Of a DNA stretch of 64,000 nt, positions 42,957 through 52,397 are shown one piece after another. The position numbers and the translations under genes were made by a program. How positions within the stretch are numbered: position 1 is the stretch's first letter; each line of letters starts with the position of its first letter. This DNA is from Deltaproteobacteria bacterium (GTDB taxonomy: Bacteria; Acidobacteriota; Thermoanaerobaculia; Multivoradales; JAHZIX01). The notes beneath the pieces were generated by a model that searched no databases, had not been told where the DNA came from, and saw only the letters and a program-made list of their open reading frames with translations. The stretch is taken from NCBI GenBank assembly GCA_022601195.1, contig JAHZIX010000001.1, positions 148,689 through 212,688 on the forward strand. Direction: 5' to 3'.

Positions 42957-44447
42957 ATGCCATTTCTAGATACAGAGCGGCAATGTGTCGTCATTCGGGT
43001 GATCTACGACGGACCGGCGCTGGCTGGAAAGACGACCAACCTTCGCTATCTCGCTAGCACTCTGGGCTCGGAACTGTTCTCTGGAGAGGACGTGGACGGG
43101 CGCACCCTCTACTTCGACTGGGTCGACTACGTCGGCGGCAGTTTCCAGGGGATGCCGATCCGCTGTCAGATCATCGGTGTTCCCGGCCAACGAGTACTGG
43201 AGCGTCGGCGGCGCCTCTTGCTAGAGACAGCCGATGCAGTGGTCTTCGTGGCTGATTCGCGCCCGGAGGCGTTGGAAGAAAACCTCCGGTCCTTCGTATC
43301 CCTACAGGAGATCACGGGACAAAGGGTCCCCCCAGTGGGAGTTGTGCTGCAGGCCAACAAGCGCGACTGCGCCGATGCAGCCACCGTGGAGGAACTCCGA
43401 GAAGCACTCGGCTGCGCGCCGACACTAGCAACGACGGAGGCCATCTCGGAGACTGGGGAAGGAGTTCGCGAAACCTTCGTTCTGGCCGCTCGCCTGGCTC
43501 TGGAGCGAGTACGAGAGCTGTGGAGCCGCAACGCGCTGCCGAAGCTCAGTAGTACCGTGGATAGCGGCCCTGCACTCCTGGCGGCTACGAAGGAGGCGGA
43601 GAAGAACCACTTGCCGAGCCTGTCCACTCTGGGTCTCGGCGGCAGGGAGCGCCGGTCGCCGCTAGATGCTATTTTGCAGCAAAGGGGGAGCCAGGAGCCC
43701 ACCCGTGCGACAGACCTACCCCTCCTGCCCGATTCCTCGATTCCGGTAGGAGGCGTGTGGCCACCGGTGGAAGGGCGTGCGATGCTCCATGAGTCAGCGC
43801 GCGCAAAGCCCACCCTCGAGCAGGTGCGCGGTGGAGACTGGGTCGGTCTTTCGCCGTCCTGGAAGCTTCGCTCGCCGGTAGCCGGCCTATTCAAAGATCC
43901 CAAAGAGGCCTCCCTCGCGATCATCGACTGGGCACGGTGGCACGCCAAAGCCGGTCCCCGTCTCTTGGGGCAACGCTGCCTAGCGCTGGTGGATGATGGA
44001 GCTGAAGGCTGGCGGCTATGGCAGGTGGTTCCCCGGCTACCAACCTTGCTGGAAAGAGCGCAGCGTCTCTTCGCACAGCCGAACGATGTGCACCTCGGGG
44101 AAGGGCTCTTTGAGGTGATCGACCTGCGCTTGCGCGCTGAGACGAAGCTAGTTGGTAGTGGCCTGCTCGGCCGTCTCGATCTCGACTCGGTTGCTGTGTC
44201 GGAGAACAGTGAACCGATTTTTGCTGGTTTCTCTCCCTTTCCTGCGCGCTTGTCGACCCAAGACAACGCCACGAGTATCGACGAGGATCGGTTAGTTCGT
44301 GACGAACTGGGTCCGCTCCTGCAATCCCAGCTCCACGAGGCTCCCCACCGCATTCCCGGACTGTTGGCGAGCTTTCAAGAGGTTGCTGCGAAGCGAGACC
44401 GACAAGGACTCGCGAGGGTGATTCGGCAGGTCTTGCTCGTGAGTTGA
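42957..44447 (+). CDS. MglA-like small GTPase with unknown C-terminal region
   Basis: A 496-residue protein starting at ATG 42957; an upstream in-frame ATG at 42894 adds residues unlike the family. Residues 1-200 are a Ras-like GTPase of the MglA/Arf group: P-loop GPALAGKT (19-26), FDWVDYVGGSF, VPGQ at 75-78 in the place of the usual DxxG, VVFVADSR and NKRD (134-137). Residues 215-300 are a disordered linker. Residues 300-496 form an unfamiliar domain (KLRSPVAGLFKDPKEASLAI, RLWQVVPRLPTLLERAQRLF, PGLLASFQEVAAKRDRQGLA). MglA sets cell polarity in gliding bacteria, but this fusion need not share the role. It is flanked by copies of the GFESGD-tail repeat. Confidence 0.8.
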   Translation: MPFLDTERQCVVIRVIYDGPALAGKTTNLRYLASTLGSELFSGEDVDGRTLYFDWVDYVGGSFQGMPIRCQIIGVPGQRVLERRRRLLLETADAVVFVADSRPEALEENLRSFVSLQEITGQRVPPVGVVLQANKRDCADAATVEELREALGCAPTLATTEAISETGEGVRETFVLAARLALERVRELWSRNALPKLSSTVDSGPALLAATKEAEKNHLPSLSTLGLGGRERRSPLDAILQQRGSQEPTRATDLPLLPDSSIPVGGVWPPVEGRAMLHESARAKPTLEQVRGGDWVGLSPSWKLRSPVAGLFKDPKEASLAIIDWARWHAKAGPRLLGQRCLALVDDGAEGWRLWQVVPRLPTLLERAQRLFAQPNDVHLGEGLFEVIDLRLRAETKLVGSGLLGRLDLDSVAVSENSEPIFAGFSPFPARLSTQDNATSIDEDRLVRDELGPLLQSQLHEAPHRIPGLLASFQEVAAKRDRQGLARVIRQVLLVS

Positions 44448-44584
44448 GGTGTGGACGCCTGTCGATCGGGTGGCTCAACAGCCAGACCAAGCTCCGTTTC
44501 AACCACCCGCTCACCACAACGGACAAGCGACTCTCCCGCATCCGGCTTTCCGACAAAAGCTCACCCTTTCGGACGGGGAGAGAT

Positions 44585-44871
44585 CTTGGCCGATGGCTTC
44601 GAGTCCGGCGACACAGCTGCTCGGAGCGCTACTTTCGCCCAGAGCTAGAATGCCCGAAGGGCTGAGGTAGCTTCTCCCCCTACTTCACTAGAGAATGACG
44701 AAACCGCTCTCGGAGACCGACCTAGCGGCCGGCTACTTCGACCTCCGGAGTCATGGATCGCCCCCTGGGTAGATTCCCTCTACTCAAGGGGGCGTATTTA
44801 AGCGCTGCACGGACCGCATGCCTGACACCGCACATGTATTTAAGCGCTGCACGGACTGCATGCCTGACACC
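44585..44871 (+). repeat. GFESGD-tail and 3' flank repeat, copy B (with doubled end)
   Basis: GATGGCTTCGAGTCCGGCGA and the rest of the C-terminal tail code recur here without the body of an FG-GAP gene, ending in a TAG at 44646-44648. The frame before the tail (44451 onwards) is not similar to the parent, so this is a gene-end remnant. From 44762 the 3' flank words return (AGATTCCCTCTACTCAAG, then GCGTATTTAAGC), and the 38-bp block ending GCATGCCTGACACC occurs twice (44792-44829 and 44834-44871). The next gene ends at 44878 on the other strand. Confidence 0.7.
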
Positions 44872-44877
44872 ATATTT

Positions 44878-47800
44878 CTATAGGTTACCGACTGCTGCGT
44901 CGTCGATGCCGTTGCCGGCAACTTCCTGGATGATGATGAAGAGGCGGTAGCTGCCCGTGGCAGAGGCTTGGGATGTGTAGACGAGAGTTCCGTTGCGGTA
45001 GTAGGTAACTTCTCCCGTGCTGTCCACCGAGATTCGCACCCGATCCCCGGGAGACAGGTTGCCATCGGCTTTGTAGACGGCGAACTCACGAATGTCACCG
45101 GCGTAGGAGTAGGCGATATCCGTGATCCAACTGCTGGCTCCGGCGGTGGCCGTATTGACCAAACCCACCCAAACGTCCGGATCTCCGCGATGGGTCCATT
45201 CGACGTATTGCCCCGCGCCGATCTCCAGGTCGCTCATGGCTTTGCCGTAGTAGGGACTCGAAGCGGACCCCCGAAATACGGAACCTCCATTGGAATCGGT
45301 GTTTTGGAGATCGACCCAGGAAATCTCGCCGGAGCTCACCGAAGCCTGCAACTCCAACCGATCGAAGTTGCCGATCACACAGCCACAGAGATCCGGTGAG
45401 TTCACATCCATAGCGAGACGCAGGATGTGGGAGCCCGCGGTGAGGGCGATGCCGGAATGGGTCAGCACATCGAAGGTTCCCCAATTGCCCGTGGAGGTCA
45501 CAGTCATCGGGCCGGTTACGTCAACGCCATCCACTTCTAAGTGGAACTGGCCGGAGTTGAATTCGGAAGCGACCCAAACGCCTAGGTCATAGAGACCGCC
45601 GTTGGGAACCTCCACCGAATACTCCAACCATTCCCCCGCTGCTGCCTCGAAGACGGCATAGCCACCGCTAGCGGAGGATCTCGCCTGGAGGTCGACGGTT
45701 TCCACGGGGTCCGATCGGTAGACTCCGCTGCCCGTGGCGCCGAAGGATTCGCCGTAGGCAACCCCCGCTCCCCCCCGGTCGAAGTTCTCTGCTTCTAGGA
45801 TTCCCGGCAGCGTGGGCACCGCCGGCCCTGGGTACGGGCTTTGTCCGGTAGGAGGAGCCGTGCAGTCTGCACTGAGCCCGGAAACCGTACACCGAGTCCG
45901 CTCTTCGATGAGATCGATGTCCGCCCCGGGGGCTGGCTGGCCGGGGTAGCAGGTCCGGTTAGCGCTCAGCCGATAGTCTCCCCCGGCCAGGTCCACGAAA
46001 CCGACCTCGTCATAGCCGAAAGGGTCGTAGCAGTTGTCCTGGGGGTAGTGGCTCCGGTTTGCCAAGTAATAGCGTACAAAGATGTTGCCGCTGACGTCCC
46101 AGCTACCATCCTGCGGGCACGGAAGGGTGAAGTTGGATCCCCCCGTGCCGAAGTTGAGGGCACAATTGCCTCTGCCAGAGCTACTGAAGAAGGACAGACC
46201 GCCCCCCAGGCCGATGATGGAATCCGTCAATCGAAAGCGAAAGCTATCCGACGACTCCATCCAGATCACCTGGTCGGAGTTCTCGGCACCGTCCACCACA
46301 GTGATGTTCTCGAAGGAGATATCTTCCGCTTGGTTGGCGAGAACCAGCAGGCGAGACGCCCCATTGGCTGGAGCGAAATCGTTGATACCGTCGACGAGGA
46401 CGTTCTTGAAGGTCGTTCCCACCACTTTCCGGGCGCCGTAGCCGGACCAGACGGCGCTGCCATCTCGACTGACCCGCGAGATACCGGAAACGTCGCTCAC
46501 CAGGCTGTTTTCCAACACGAAGTCTTCCACCGAAGTCCAGGGGCTGGCCCGCTCCGGCAACGAGCCGAAGTTGAAGGCGTTGCCCTGGCCGCTGTCCCGA
46601 CCGCCGTACCAAAAGGGTCCGAAGACACTGCCTTCGACGTAGATCCGGCGTCCGATCTTGAGCTCCAGCAGGTTCTTCAGGCTGTAGGGCGCTGCCTGCT
46701 GAGGAAACGCCGGCTTCCAATCCTCGTTCTTGGTGAAATGGCAGCGACGAATCTCCACATTGGTCGGGGTGTGTCCCTTCACATCGACATCCGCTCCTCC
46801 ATAGAGGATGTTCTCCGTCGAGGCCTCCAGGTAGGAATTCAGATAAACGTGGGCCCCCCTACCGTTGACGCTGTAAGCGACTTGGGAATCCCCCTGGCAG
46901 CCGGTGTTGTCGCAGGTCACTTGAATGTTCCCGAACCAACCGGAGATCAGGGAGATCTTGTAGCCATCCAACTGAAAGCCATGGCGCACCTTGGTGTCGT
47001 CCGGGGGCTCGATCACACAATGTTGAAAGATGATCTTCTCGGGGTTTTGGTCGAGGCTCGTCTGACTCGGTTCTCCCACCCGCACCAACACCGTGTGGGA
47101 GAGGGCTGACTGCTGGACCGGCTCGAATTTGATCCCTACGAACCGCAACATTTTCACGGAGCTGCCCAAGGCCAGAGACGGTGGGTTGACGAATGTCCCT
47201 TTGAAAACCACCAGCCCGGGATGATCCGGCTGGATGCGGTCGCGAATATCCGGCATCGTGGCACTGGACCGGATGGTGACGTAATCCGTTAGGTTGCGGG
47301 CCGGCAGCACGATGTGACCGAGGATCGTCGTGCCGGCTGGGATCACGATGTGCTCACCTCCGGAGCATTGGTTGTAGGCATCCATGAGCTCCAGCTGGGT
47401 GGTCACCACGAAAGTCTGGGTGGGAGGGGGAAAGTCCTGGACGGTGACCACGACGGTGTCCGTAGAGGATGCCCCTGAAGAGTTGGTGGTGGTGAGGGTC
47501 AAGAGGAAGGTCCCCGCTTCGAGGTAGGCATGGGTCGCAGAAAGCACTCCCGTGGACAGGTCCCCGTCTCCCCAATCCCATTGCAAGGAGTCCACCCCCA
47601 AAGAGGATTCCCCATCCACTTCGATGGGCTCTCCCACATAGGTGGTGATGGCTCCTCCACCGGAGGCGTCGTTGTCGCCATGAATCTCCGCCACGGGAGA
47701 AGCGGCCGGATCGTCCACGGTGACCACCATGGGGGCGCTGGTCTGACCGTTGTAGGAAGCCGTCACCTGGGTCACCCCAGCGTTCAGGGCCACGATGGAA

Positions 47801-48066
47801 GCCAGGTTCGGCGAAGCGATGCCATTGGTCACCGCGGGGCCAGCGCTAGCCACCCCTGGGTTGGATGAAGAAAAGGAGAAGGTGACCGCAGGAACGTAGT
47901 TCGACTGGGCGTTTAGGAAGAGAGCGGTGGCCGTGTTGGACTTCCCCTTGGTGAGCCTCAAAGAGGACGGATGAAGCTCCACCTCTTGGGCCTCCAAGGG
48001 GGCCGAAAGGGTTAGAGCCACCACCAAGGCAGCGAATCCAGAAAATGTGACCGTTTTATGAAGCAT
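44878..48066 (-). CDS. Secreted Ig-like/PKD/beta-helix/CBM6 protein
   Basis: A 1062-residue exported protein. The start ATG 48066 has GGAGGAGG just upstream, followed by a signal peptide (FSGFAALVVALTLSAPLEA). Domains in order are an Ig-like Big2-type domain (about 20-105), a PKD domain (about 120-205, DSLQWDWGDGDLSTG), and a long parallel beta-helix (about 220-680) with right-handed repeats (IEIRRCHFTK-type turns and VEGSVFGPFWYGG). Next is a CBM6-like module (LEAENFDRGGAGVAYGES, then GNFDRLELQ near residue 880). A final beta-rich domain (VEWTHRGDPDVWVGL, SPGDRVRISVDSTGEVTYYR) completes the protein. The beta-helix and CBM6 suggest polysaccharide binding or cleavage, perhaps lyase activity, but catalytic residues are not evident. 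Confidence 0.87.
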   Translation of the reverse strand: MLHKTVTFSGFAALVVALTLSAPLEAQEVELHPSSLRLTKGKSNTATALFLNAQSNYVPAVTFSFSSSNPGVASAGPAVTNGIASPNLASIVALNAGVTQVTASYNGQTSAPMVVTVDDPAASPVAEIHGDNDASGGGAITTYVGEPIEVDGESSLGVDSLQWDWGDGDLSTGVLSATHAYLEAGTFLLTLTTTNSSGASSTDTVVVTVQDFPPPTQTFVVTTQLELMDAYNQCSGGEHIVIPAGTTILGHIVLPARNLTDYVTIRSSATMPDIRDRIQPDHPGLVVFKGTFVNPPSLALGSSVKMLRFVGIKFEPVQQSALSHTVLVRVGEPSQTSLDQNPEKIIFQHCVIEPPDDTKVRHGFQLDGYKISLISGWFGNIQVTCDNTGCQGDSQVAYSVNGRGAHVYLNSYLEASTENILYGGADVDVKGHTPTNVEIRRCHFTKNEDWKPAFPQQAAPYSLKNLLELKIGRRIYVEGSVFGPFWYGGRDSGQGNAFNFGSLPERASPWTSVEDFVLENSLVSDVSGISRVSRDGSAVWSGYGARKVVGTTFKNVLVDGINDFAPANGASRLLVLANQAEDISFENITVVDGAENSDQVIWMESSDSFRFRLTDSIIGLGGGLSFFSSSGRGNCALNFGTGGSNFTLPCPQDGSWDVSGNIFVRYYLANRSHYPQDNCYDPFGYDEVGFVDLAGGDYRLSANRTCYPGQPAPGADIDLIEERTRCTVSGLSADCTAPPTGQSPYPGPAVPTLPGILEAENFDRGGAGVAYGESFGATGSGVYRSDPVETVDLQARSSASGGYAVFEAAAGEWLEYSVEVPNGGLYDLGVWVASEFNSGQFHLEVDGVDVTGPMTVTSTGNWGTFDVLTHSGIALTAGSHILRLAMDVNSPDLCGCVIGNFDRLELQASVSSGEISWVDLQNTDSNGGSVFRGSASSPYYGKAMSDLEIGAGQYVEWTHRGDPDVWVGLVNTATAGASSWITDIAYSYAGDIREFAVYKADGNLSPGDRVRISVDSTGEVTYYRNGTLVYTSQASATGSYRLFIIIQEVAGNGIDDAAVGNL

Positions 48067-48324
48067 TCCTCCTCCTTCTCCCAGTTGATTTGGCACTGAC
48101 AACTAACTGCCAGGCGAAAACCCACCTCAAACTGGATCAACGAAGAAAAAGACGATCCACGAACAGCCACCTCCCCTCCCCTGGCCCCAAAAAGAGAATC
48201 ATCAAAAAAAGATGGCCCCTCAAGTCCTCCGTTGTCGTTCACCCAGGTGGTGGCAGCAGAAAGCACAGTGCTTTTCGCCCATCGCCGACAATGGAACCTC
48301 CTACAACGGAAAAGGAAACTCATC

Positions 48325-48723
48325 ATGACGAATCCATTGGATTTGGGACCCGCAGTCGAAGCCACGGACGTTGTCGAACTGAAAGACTTGGCCACTCCGG
48401 CAGTGACGGCCACGGCCGGAGCCTTTGCCTCGGGCTGGGTAGCGGACAGCAACTCGACGCGCCACACCACGACCATTCCCCACAACCTCGGGCATACCCC
48501 CAATTGGTGCCAGGTCTGGTTTACCGGCAACGGCAAACAGGACTACTTGGTTTCTTGGTCCTGGTCCTCAGGATGGAGCGGGAACCCGGTGACGATGTCA
48601 GCGAATGCCGATGCGGTCTTCTTGGAGATCTACACCGCGGCACCGCTTCACGGCACCTGGAACGCTGCAAACAACCAATGGGCCACCTACAGCACAGGCT
48701 ACTGGCGAATCGTCGTAGGCTAA
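48325..48723 (+). CDS. Small hypothetical protein, tail-fibre or lectin-like
   Basis: A 132-residue protein starting at ATG 48325 behind AAAAGGAAA; no signal peptide. The sequence has aromatic and Trp-rich text (HTTTIPHNLGHTPNWCQVWF, VSWSWSSGWSGNP, GTWNAANNQWATYSTGYWRI) with a beta-strand rhythm. IPHNLGHTPNWCQVW resembles a motif in phage tail-fibre and other receptor-binding modules, where a short stretch IPHGLG is followed by a strand. I cannot assign a function. It is followed by a second small gene 190 bases downstream on the same strand and is divergent from the beta-helix/CBM6 gene. Confidence 0.65.
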   Translation: MTNPLDLGPAVEATDVVELKDLATPAVTATAGAFASGWVADSNSTRHTTTIPHNLGHTPNWCQVWFTGNGKQDYLVSWSWSSGWSGNPVTMSANADAVFLEIYTAAPLHGTWNAANNQWATYSTGYWRIVVG

Positions 48724-48914
48724 GTGTCCAGCGGAACCGCCGGGGAACACCCTGCGGCGAAGCAATCACCTTCGTTCCAGCTCCCGAGCCGGCAGCGGGA
48801 CCCCCGGTTTCTCGAACGAGAGTCGGAATCCGAGGGTCCTTCTGTCCTCCCCTCCCTCGGTAGACATGGACCTATTGAGCGACAGAAAAAATATCTACCC
48901 CAAGGAGAAGAGCC

Positions 48915-49400
48915 ATGGCCAACGGCCCCAAAGCAGGAATCATTCGCGTGACCTTTGACGCCGGAGGGCAGGGCAGTTTTGTGGATTCGAACCCACAGGA
49001 GCTTCAGCTGTCCCCGGGTCCCGATAAACAGGTGAGCTTCTCTATGGAATGGCACCTGGACACGAAGCGCAACACATTCCCCGGCTTCGAGGTCGAATTC
49101 GGCAACATCGTCCCTTGCGACATGGAAGACTTGATGGGCTACGACTTTCAGTCCAAGCCCGTCACGGATGCGAAGTCCGGAAAACGGACCGGTTGGTCTT
49201 GGACGCTGACCAGGGGCACCGACCCCGACCCTGCCAATAGTTCGGACGACGAGATCGAATATGAGATTTTCTTTGTCTATCGCCGGAAAATCGGCTCCGG
49301 CCGGACACGCACCGTTCGCCTATCCCAGTATTTCCAGGTCGATCCCTCCTTGATCGTGCCCTCCGTTGGCGGTGGCCCCGGTCCTCAGCAACCTAGGTAG
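48915..49400 (+). CDS. Hypothetical protein
   Basis: A 161-residue protein that I do not recognise. AAGGAGAAG eight to ten bases before ATG 48915 supports the start. It appears cytoplasmic (no signal peptide) and beta-rich: IIRVTFDAGGQGSFVDSNPQ, KQVSFSMEWHLDTKRNTF, FEVEFGNIVP, GWSWTLTRGTD, EIEYEIFFVYRRKIGSGRTR, ending with a Gly/Pro-rich tail. It may act with the preceding small gene, since both are on the same strand and lie between larger convergent or divergent genes. A hairpin lies just after its stop. Confidence 0.65.
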   Translation: MANGPKAGIIRVTFDAGGQGSFVDSNPQELQLSPGPDKQVSFSMEWHLDTKRNTFPGFEVEFGNIVPCDMEDLMGYDFQSKPVTDAKSGKRTGWSWTLTRGTDPDPANSSDDEIEYEIFFVYRRKIGSGRTRTVRLSQYFQVDPSLIVPSVGGGPGPQQPR

Positions 49401-49414
49401 TCCCAAAGCCCAAT

Positions 49415-49436
49415 CCGTCTCGAGGAGTCGAGGCGG
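49415..49436. terminator. Hairpin between convergent genes
   Basis: CCGTCTCGA pairs with TCGAGGCGG around a GGAG loop, with one G-T pair. It lies between the end of the hypothetical gene and the end of the kinase gene and could serve both. No U-tract is present. Confidence 0.45.
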
Positions 49437-52391
49437 TTAACCCGCTAGCTCACGAAAGGACGGTAGGGCCTCGAGAGGAGCGAACCAAGGCAGGCGAAAC
49501 CAATGGGGACCGAGGCCCATGGTGAGGGCCTTCTCGACCTGGACCAGGGAGATGTTGAGGTCGCCGGTGAGGGTGTAGACCAGAGCCGATTCCAGAGCCA
49601 CCTGGGGGTTGTCGGGAGCGATTCGCCCGGCCTCCTGAACCGCGGCGGCGGCTTCCCGTTGGCGGCCCAGGTGGGCCAGGGCTTGGCCGCCGACGGTGAG
49701 CCGCTGCCACCGGGCAAGCTCGGTATCCTGCTCCAACAGCTCGAGCACAAGGAGGTAGAGGGCCTGGGCGCTCTCCTGGTCGCCCTCGAGGGAGCGGGCA
49801 TCCGCCAGATTGAGGGCGACGATGGCGTTTCCCGGCTGCTGGTCATAGGCTCTCTGGAAGCTCCAGGCAGCAGCCTCGAACCGGCCCGTCAGCAGGTAGG
49901 CCGTACCCAAGTTGGAATCCTCCGAACCCGCTGTCTCCGGGTCCACGAGCCCTTCGAAAAGCTCCACGGCCCGGGCCGGACTGCCCGAGAGCAGCTCTAG
50001 CTGAGCCAGCAGGGACCGGGCCTTGTGGTAGCTCGGACTTCGCTCCAGGAGCCTCTCCAGAGTCCGGCGAGCCGCGCTCACCTGGCCTTCCTGGTACTCC
50101 ATCAAAGCTAGGTTGAATAGCCGGTATTGGGCTGGTTGAAGATCCGCCGCGCCCCGCATCAGCTCGAGGGCTCGAGCCCCTTGGCCCCGATGGACCAGGA
50201 GCCGAGCCTCTCTCTGCAGCGCCTCGGAACCCCCAGGCTCCAAGGCTTGCAGATCCGCCAGGGCCTCCCCCGCCAGATCCCACTGCTCGCTCTCGGCGGC
50301 GATATCGAAGAGATTGGCGGGTACCCGGGGATCTCGGGGAGCCAGCTCCCCGGCCCGGTCGAGGAGATCCAAGGAGTGGTCGAGCCATTTCTTGTCGCGG
50401 GAGCTGTAAAAGCTCTCCCGGGCTACATTGGCCTCCAGCAGGTGGACTTCCAGGAATTGGGGCTCCTGCCTCCGTAAGCGCTCCAGTGCTTCGATCAGAG
50501 CTTCCCCCCGGAGAGGACCGTGGGTTTGGTAAGCGTCGGACAGCTCCAGAAAGCGGCGATAGCCGTCACTAGAGATGTTCGAGATAGCTCCGGATCGCGT
50601 CCTGAAACCGGGATACGCCTGCCGCAAGCGGCTCAACACAGCGGTGCGCAGGAAAGCCAGATTGTTCTTGGGAACGTCGAAGGCGGCGAGCCCCAGGACC
50701 TGGCCATCAGCGACGGCTAGGCGGCTGAGGGTCACCTGGCAGCGACTGGTCAAGCAGGAGAGGCGGGCGGTGAGGGCTTCCACCGCGCCCAGAGCCCGGG
50801 CCGTTGCTAGGGAAGAGGCCGGAACAGACTCCAGGCCGGCGGTGGTGACCGCGGCCAAACCCTGAAGCTGGCTAAGGCCCTGTTGCAGGGCGGCATGGAT
50901 GCTGGAAGCCAACAGCTGGTCCTCAGCCCGCTCCTCGGCCTCCCTTCGGTTCTCGCCGGCGAGTCTAGGAGTAACTCCGTCCGTGGCACCACCAGCCGCC
51001 TGGTCTTGGCTCTTATCCAGTCCATCCCCTCCGGCGATGATCACTTCCGGCATCGTCACGGCCACATAGCGAGGTGGCGGAGGGGTGCGGCCCCAGAACC
51101 ACCACCCAGCCAAGACCACCGAGATGACCAGAACCAGCCCTGTTACCAGGATAGGGGCCAGGACTGGAGTCACCGCTGCCTTGCATCGGGAGGCAGGAAT
51201 CCGTCGTCGGCTAGCCTCCCCTCCCCGGATCACTTGGAGAATCTCCTCAGCCCTCTGGGGCCGCTGATTCGGGTCCTTCTCCAGTAACCCTTCGATCAGC
51301 TCCGAGATCAACGGCGACAGGGCCGGGTTTTTGGCTCGCGGCGACGGCGGCGGATGGGAACAGATGCGGGTCAGGGTCACGGCGGGGTTCGGGTCCCAGA
51401 AAGGCGACTCGCCGGTCACCATCTCGTAAAGCAAGCTGCCCAGAGAAAAGAGGTCGGAGCGGGGGTCGAGCTCCTGGCCCCGAGCCTGTTCCGGTGACAT
51501 GGCCCCGAGGGTGCCCAGGACCTGCTGGTCGCCGGTGAGGGCGGTCTCTTGGATCTGCTTCAGGGGTTCCGCGAACCGTTTGGCCAGGCCGAAGTCCAGG
51601 AGTTTGGCGTCGCCGTCGACGGTGATCAGAACATTCTGAGCTTTGAGGTCCCGGTGAATGATGCCGCGGCGGTGAGCTGCCGCCAGCCCTGCGGTGAGCT
51701 GCTCCGCCCAGGCCAGCGCCTGCTGCTCAGCCAAGGGGCCCTCCTGGAGCACTGCCGCGAGACTTCGCCCCTCGAGATACTCCATGACCAGCCAATCTTC
51801 GCCCCCCTCCTCCAGAATGTCGTGGATACGGACGATGGCGGGGTGACTGAGGGCCGCGGCCAGGCGAGCTTCCCGGCGGAAGCGCTGCCGAAGGACGGAG
51901 TCTTTGCTGGAAGAGTCCTTGCCGGGGGAATCTTGGGAAGCCTCTTGGGAACAAGGACTGATCCTGCCCAACTGAACCCGCTTGAGGGCCACGGTGCGTT
52001 CCAGGCGGGAGTCGTAGGCCTCATAGACTTCCCCCATACCGCCGCTGCCGACTTCCCGCTGGATTCGGTAAGGCCCCACTGGGCGCCCCACCCAAGAGAG
52101 GCCTTTTCGGGTTCTGGAAGAGCTCGTTTTCGAAGATTCAGCCTTGGAAGATTCGGCCTCCGCGGCGAGGCCTTCCGCTAGAGAGGGCAGGTATTCCGCT
52201 GCTGGAGAGTCCAGGAAGGCTCCGGCGTCCCGGTCCGCAGCCAGCAGGGCGTCGACCTCTTCGCGGAGCAGAGGATCCAAGCCTCGCCGGTCCAGAAAGG
52301 CCAACCGGGTCGCCTCGGGCAACTCGAGCACCTCGTCCAGGATCGCTTCGATCTGCTGCCAATGCTCTCGGTCGGCCATGGACGAGCTCAT
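49437..52391 (-). CDS. Ser/Thr protein kinase with TPR domain
   Basis: A 984-residue membrane kinase. After an N-terminal helical segment the kinase domain (about 105-385) shows RIQREVGSGGMGEVYEAYDS (Gly loop), VALKRVQ with the Lys, IIHRDLKAQNVLITVDGDAK with catalytic Asp near residue 247, LLDFGLAKRF (DFG) and GAMSPEQARG. There is a low-complexity Ser/Lys insert in the N-lobe. One transmembrane segment lies near residues 405-435 (VLAPILVTGLVLVISVVLAG). The rest, about 500 residues, is exported and holds TPR-type helical repeats. The start is six bases after the stop of an ECF sigma gene, so they form a unit. In Acidobacteriota such pairs are common, and the kinase may regulate the sigma factor. 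Confidence 0.93.
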   Translation of the reverse strand: MSSSMADREHWQQIEAILDEVLELPEATRLAFLDRRGLDPLLREEVDALLAADRDAGAFLDSPAAEYLPSLAEGLAAEAESSKAESSKTSSSRTRKGLSWVGRPVGPYRIQREVGSGGMGEVYEAYDSRLERTVALKRVQLGRISPCSQEASQDSPGKDSSSKDSVLRQRFRREARLAAALSHPAIVRIHDILEEGGEDWLVMEYLEGRSLAAVLQEGPLAEQQALAWAEQLTAGLAAAHRRGIIHRDLKAQNVLITVDGDAKLLDFGLAKRFAEPLKQIQETALTGDQQVLGTLGAMSPEQARGQELDPRSDLFSLGSLLYEMVTGESPFWDPNPAVTLTRICSHPPPSPRAKNPALSPLISELIEGLLEKDPNQRPQRAEEILQVIRGGEASRRRIPASRCKAAVTPVLAPILVTGLVLVISVVLAGWWFWGRTPPPPRYVAVTMPEVIIAGGDGLDKSQDQAAGGATDGVTPRLAGENRREAEERAEDQLLASSIHAALQQGLSQLQGLAAVTTAGLESVPASSLATARALGAVEALTARLSCLTSRCQVTLSRLAVADGQVLGLAAFDVPKNNLAFLRTAVLSRLRQAYPGFRTRSGAISNISSDGYRRFLELSDAYQTHGPLRGEALIEALERLRRQEPQFLEVHLLEANVARESFYSSRDKKWLDHSLDLLDRAGELAPRDPRVPANLFDIAAESEQWDLAGEALADLQALEPGGSEALQREARLLVHRGQGARALELMRGAADLQPAQYRLFNLALMEYQEGQVSAARRTLERLLERSPSYHKARSLLAQLELLSGSPARAVELFEGLVDPETAGSEDSNLGTAYLLTGRFEAAAWSFQRAYDQQPGNAIVALNLADARSLEGDQESAQALYLLVLELLEQDTELARWQRLTVGGQALAHLGRQREAAAAVQEAGRIAPDNPQVALESALVYTLTGDLNISLVQVEKALTMGLGPHWFRLPWFAPLEALPSFRELAG

Positions 52392-52397
52392 TTTCCC

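Noticed and set aside
43166..44353. 395-residue Ser/Arg-rich open frame antisense to the GTPase
   Set aside because: Composition typical of antisense reading of a GC-rich gene; the GTPase motifs are on the other strand.
45841..47109. 422-residue open frame antisense to the beta-helix/CBM6 gene
   Set aside because: No family match and no ribosome binding site; the sense gene has clear domains.
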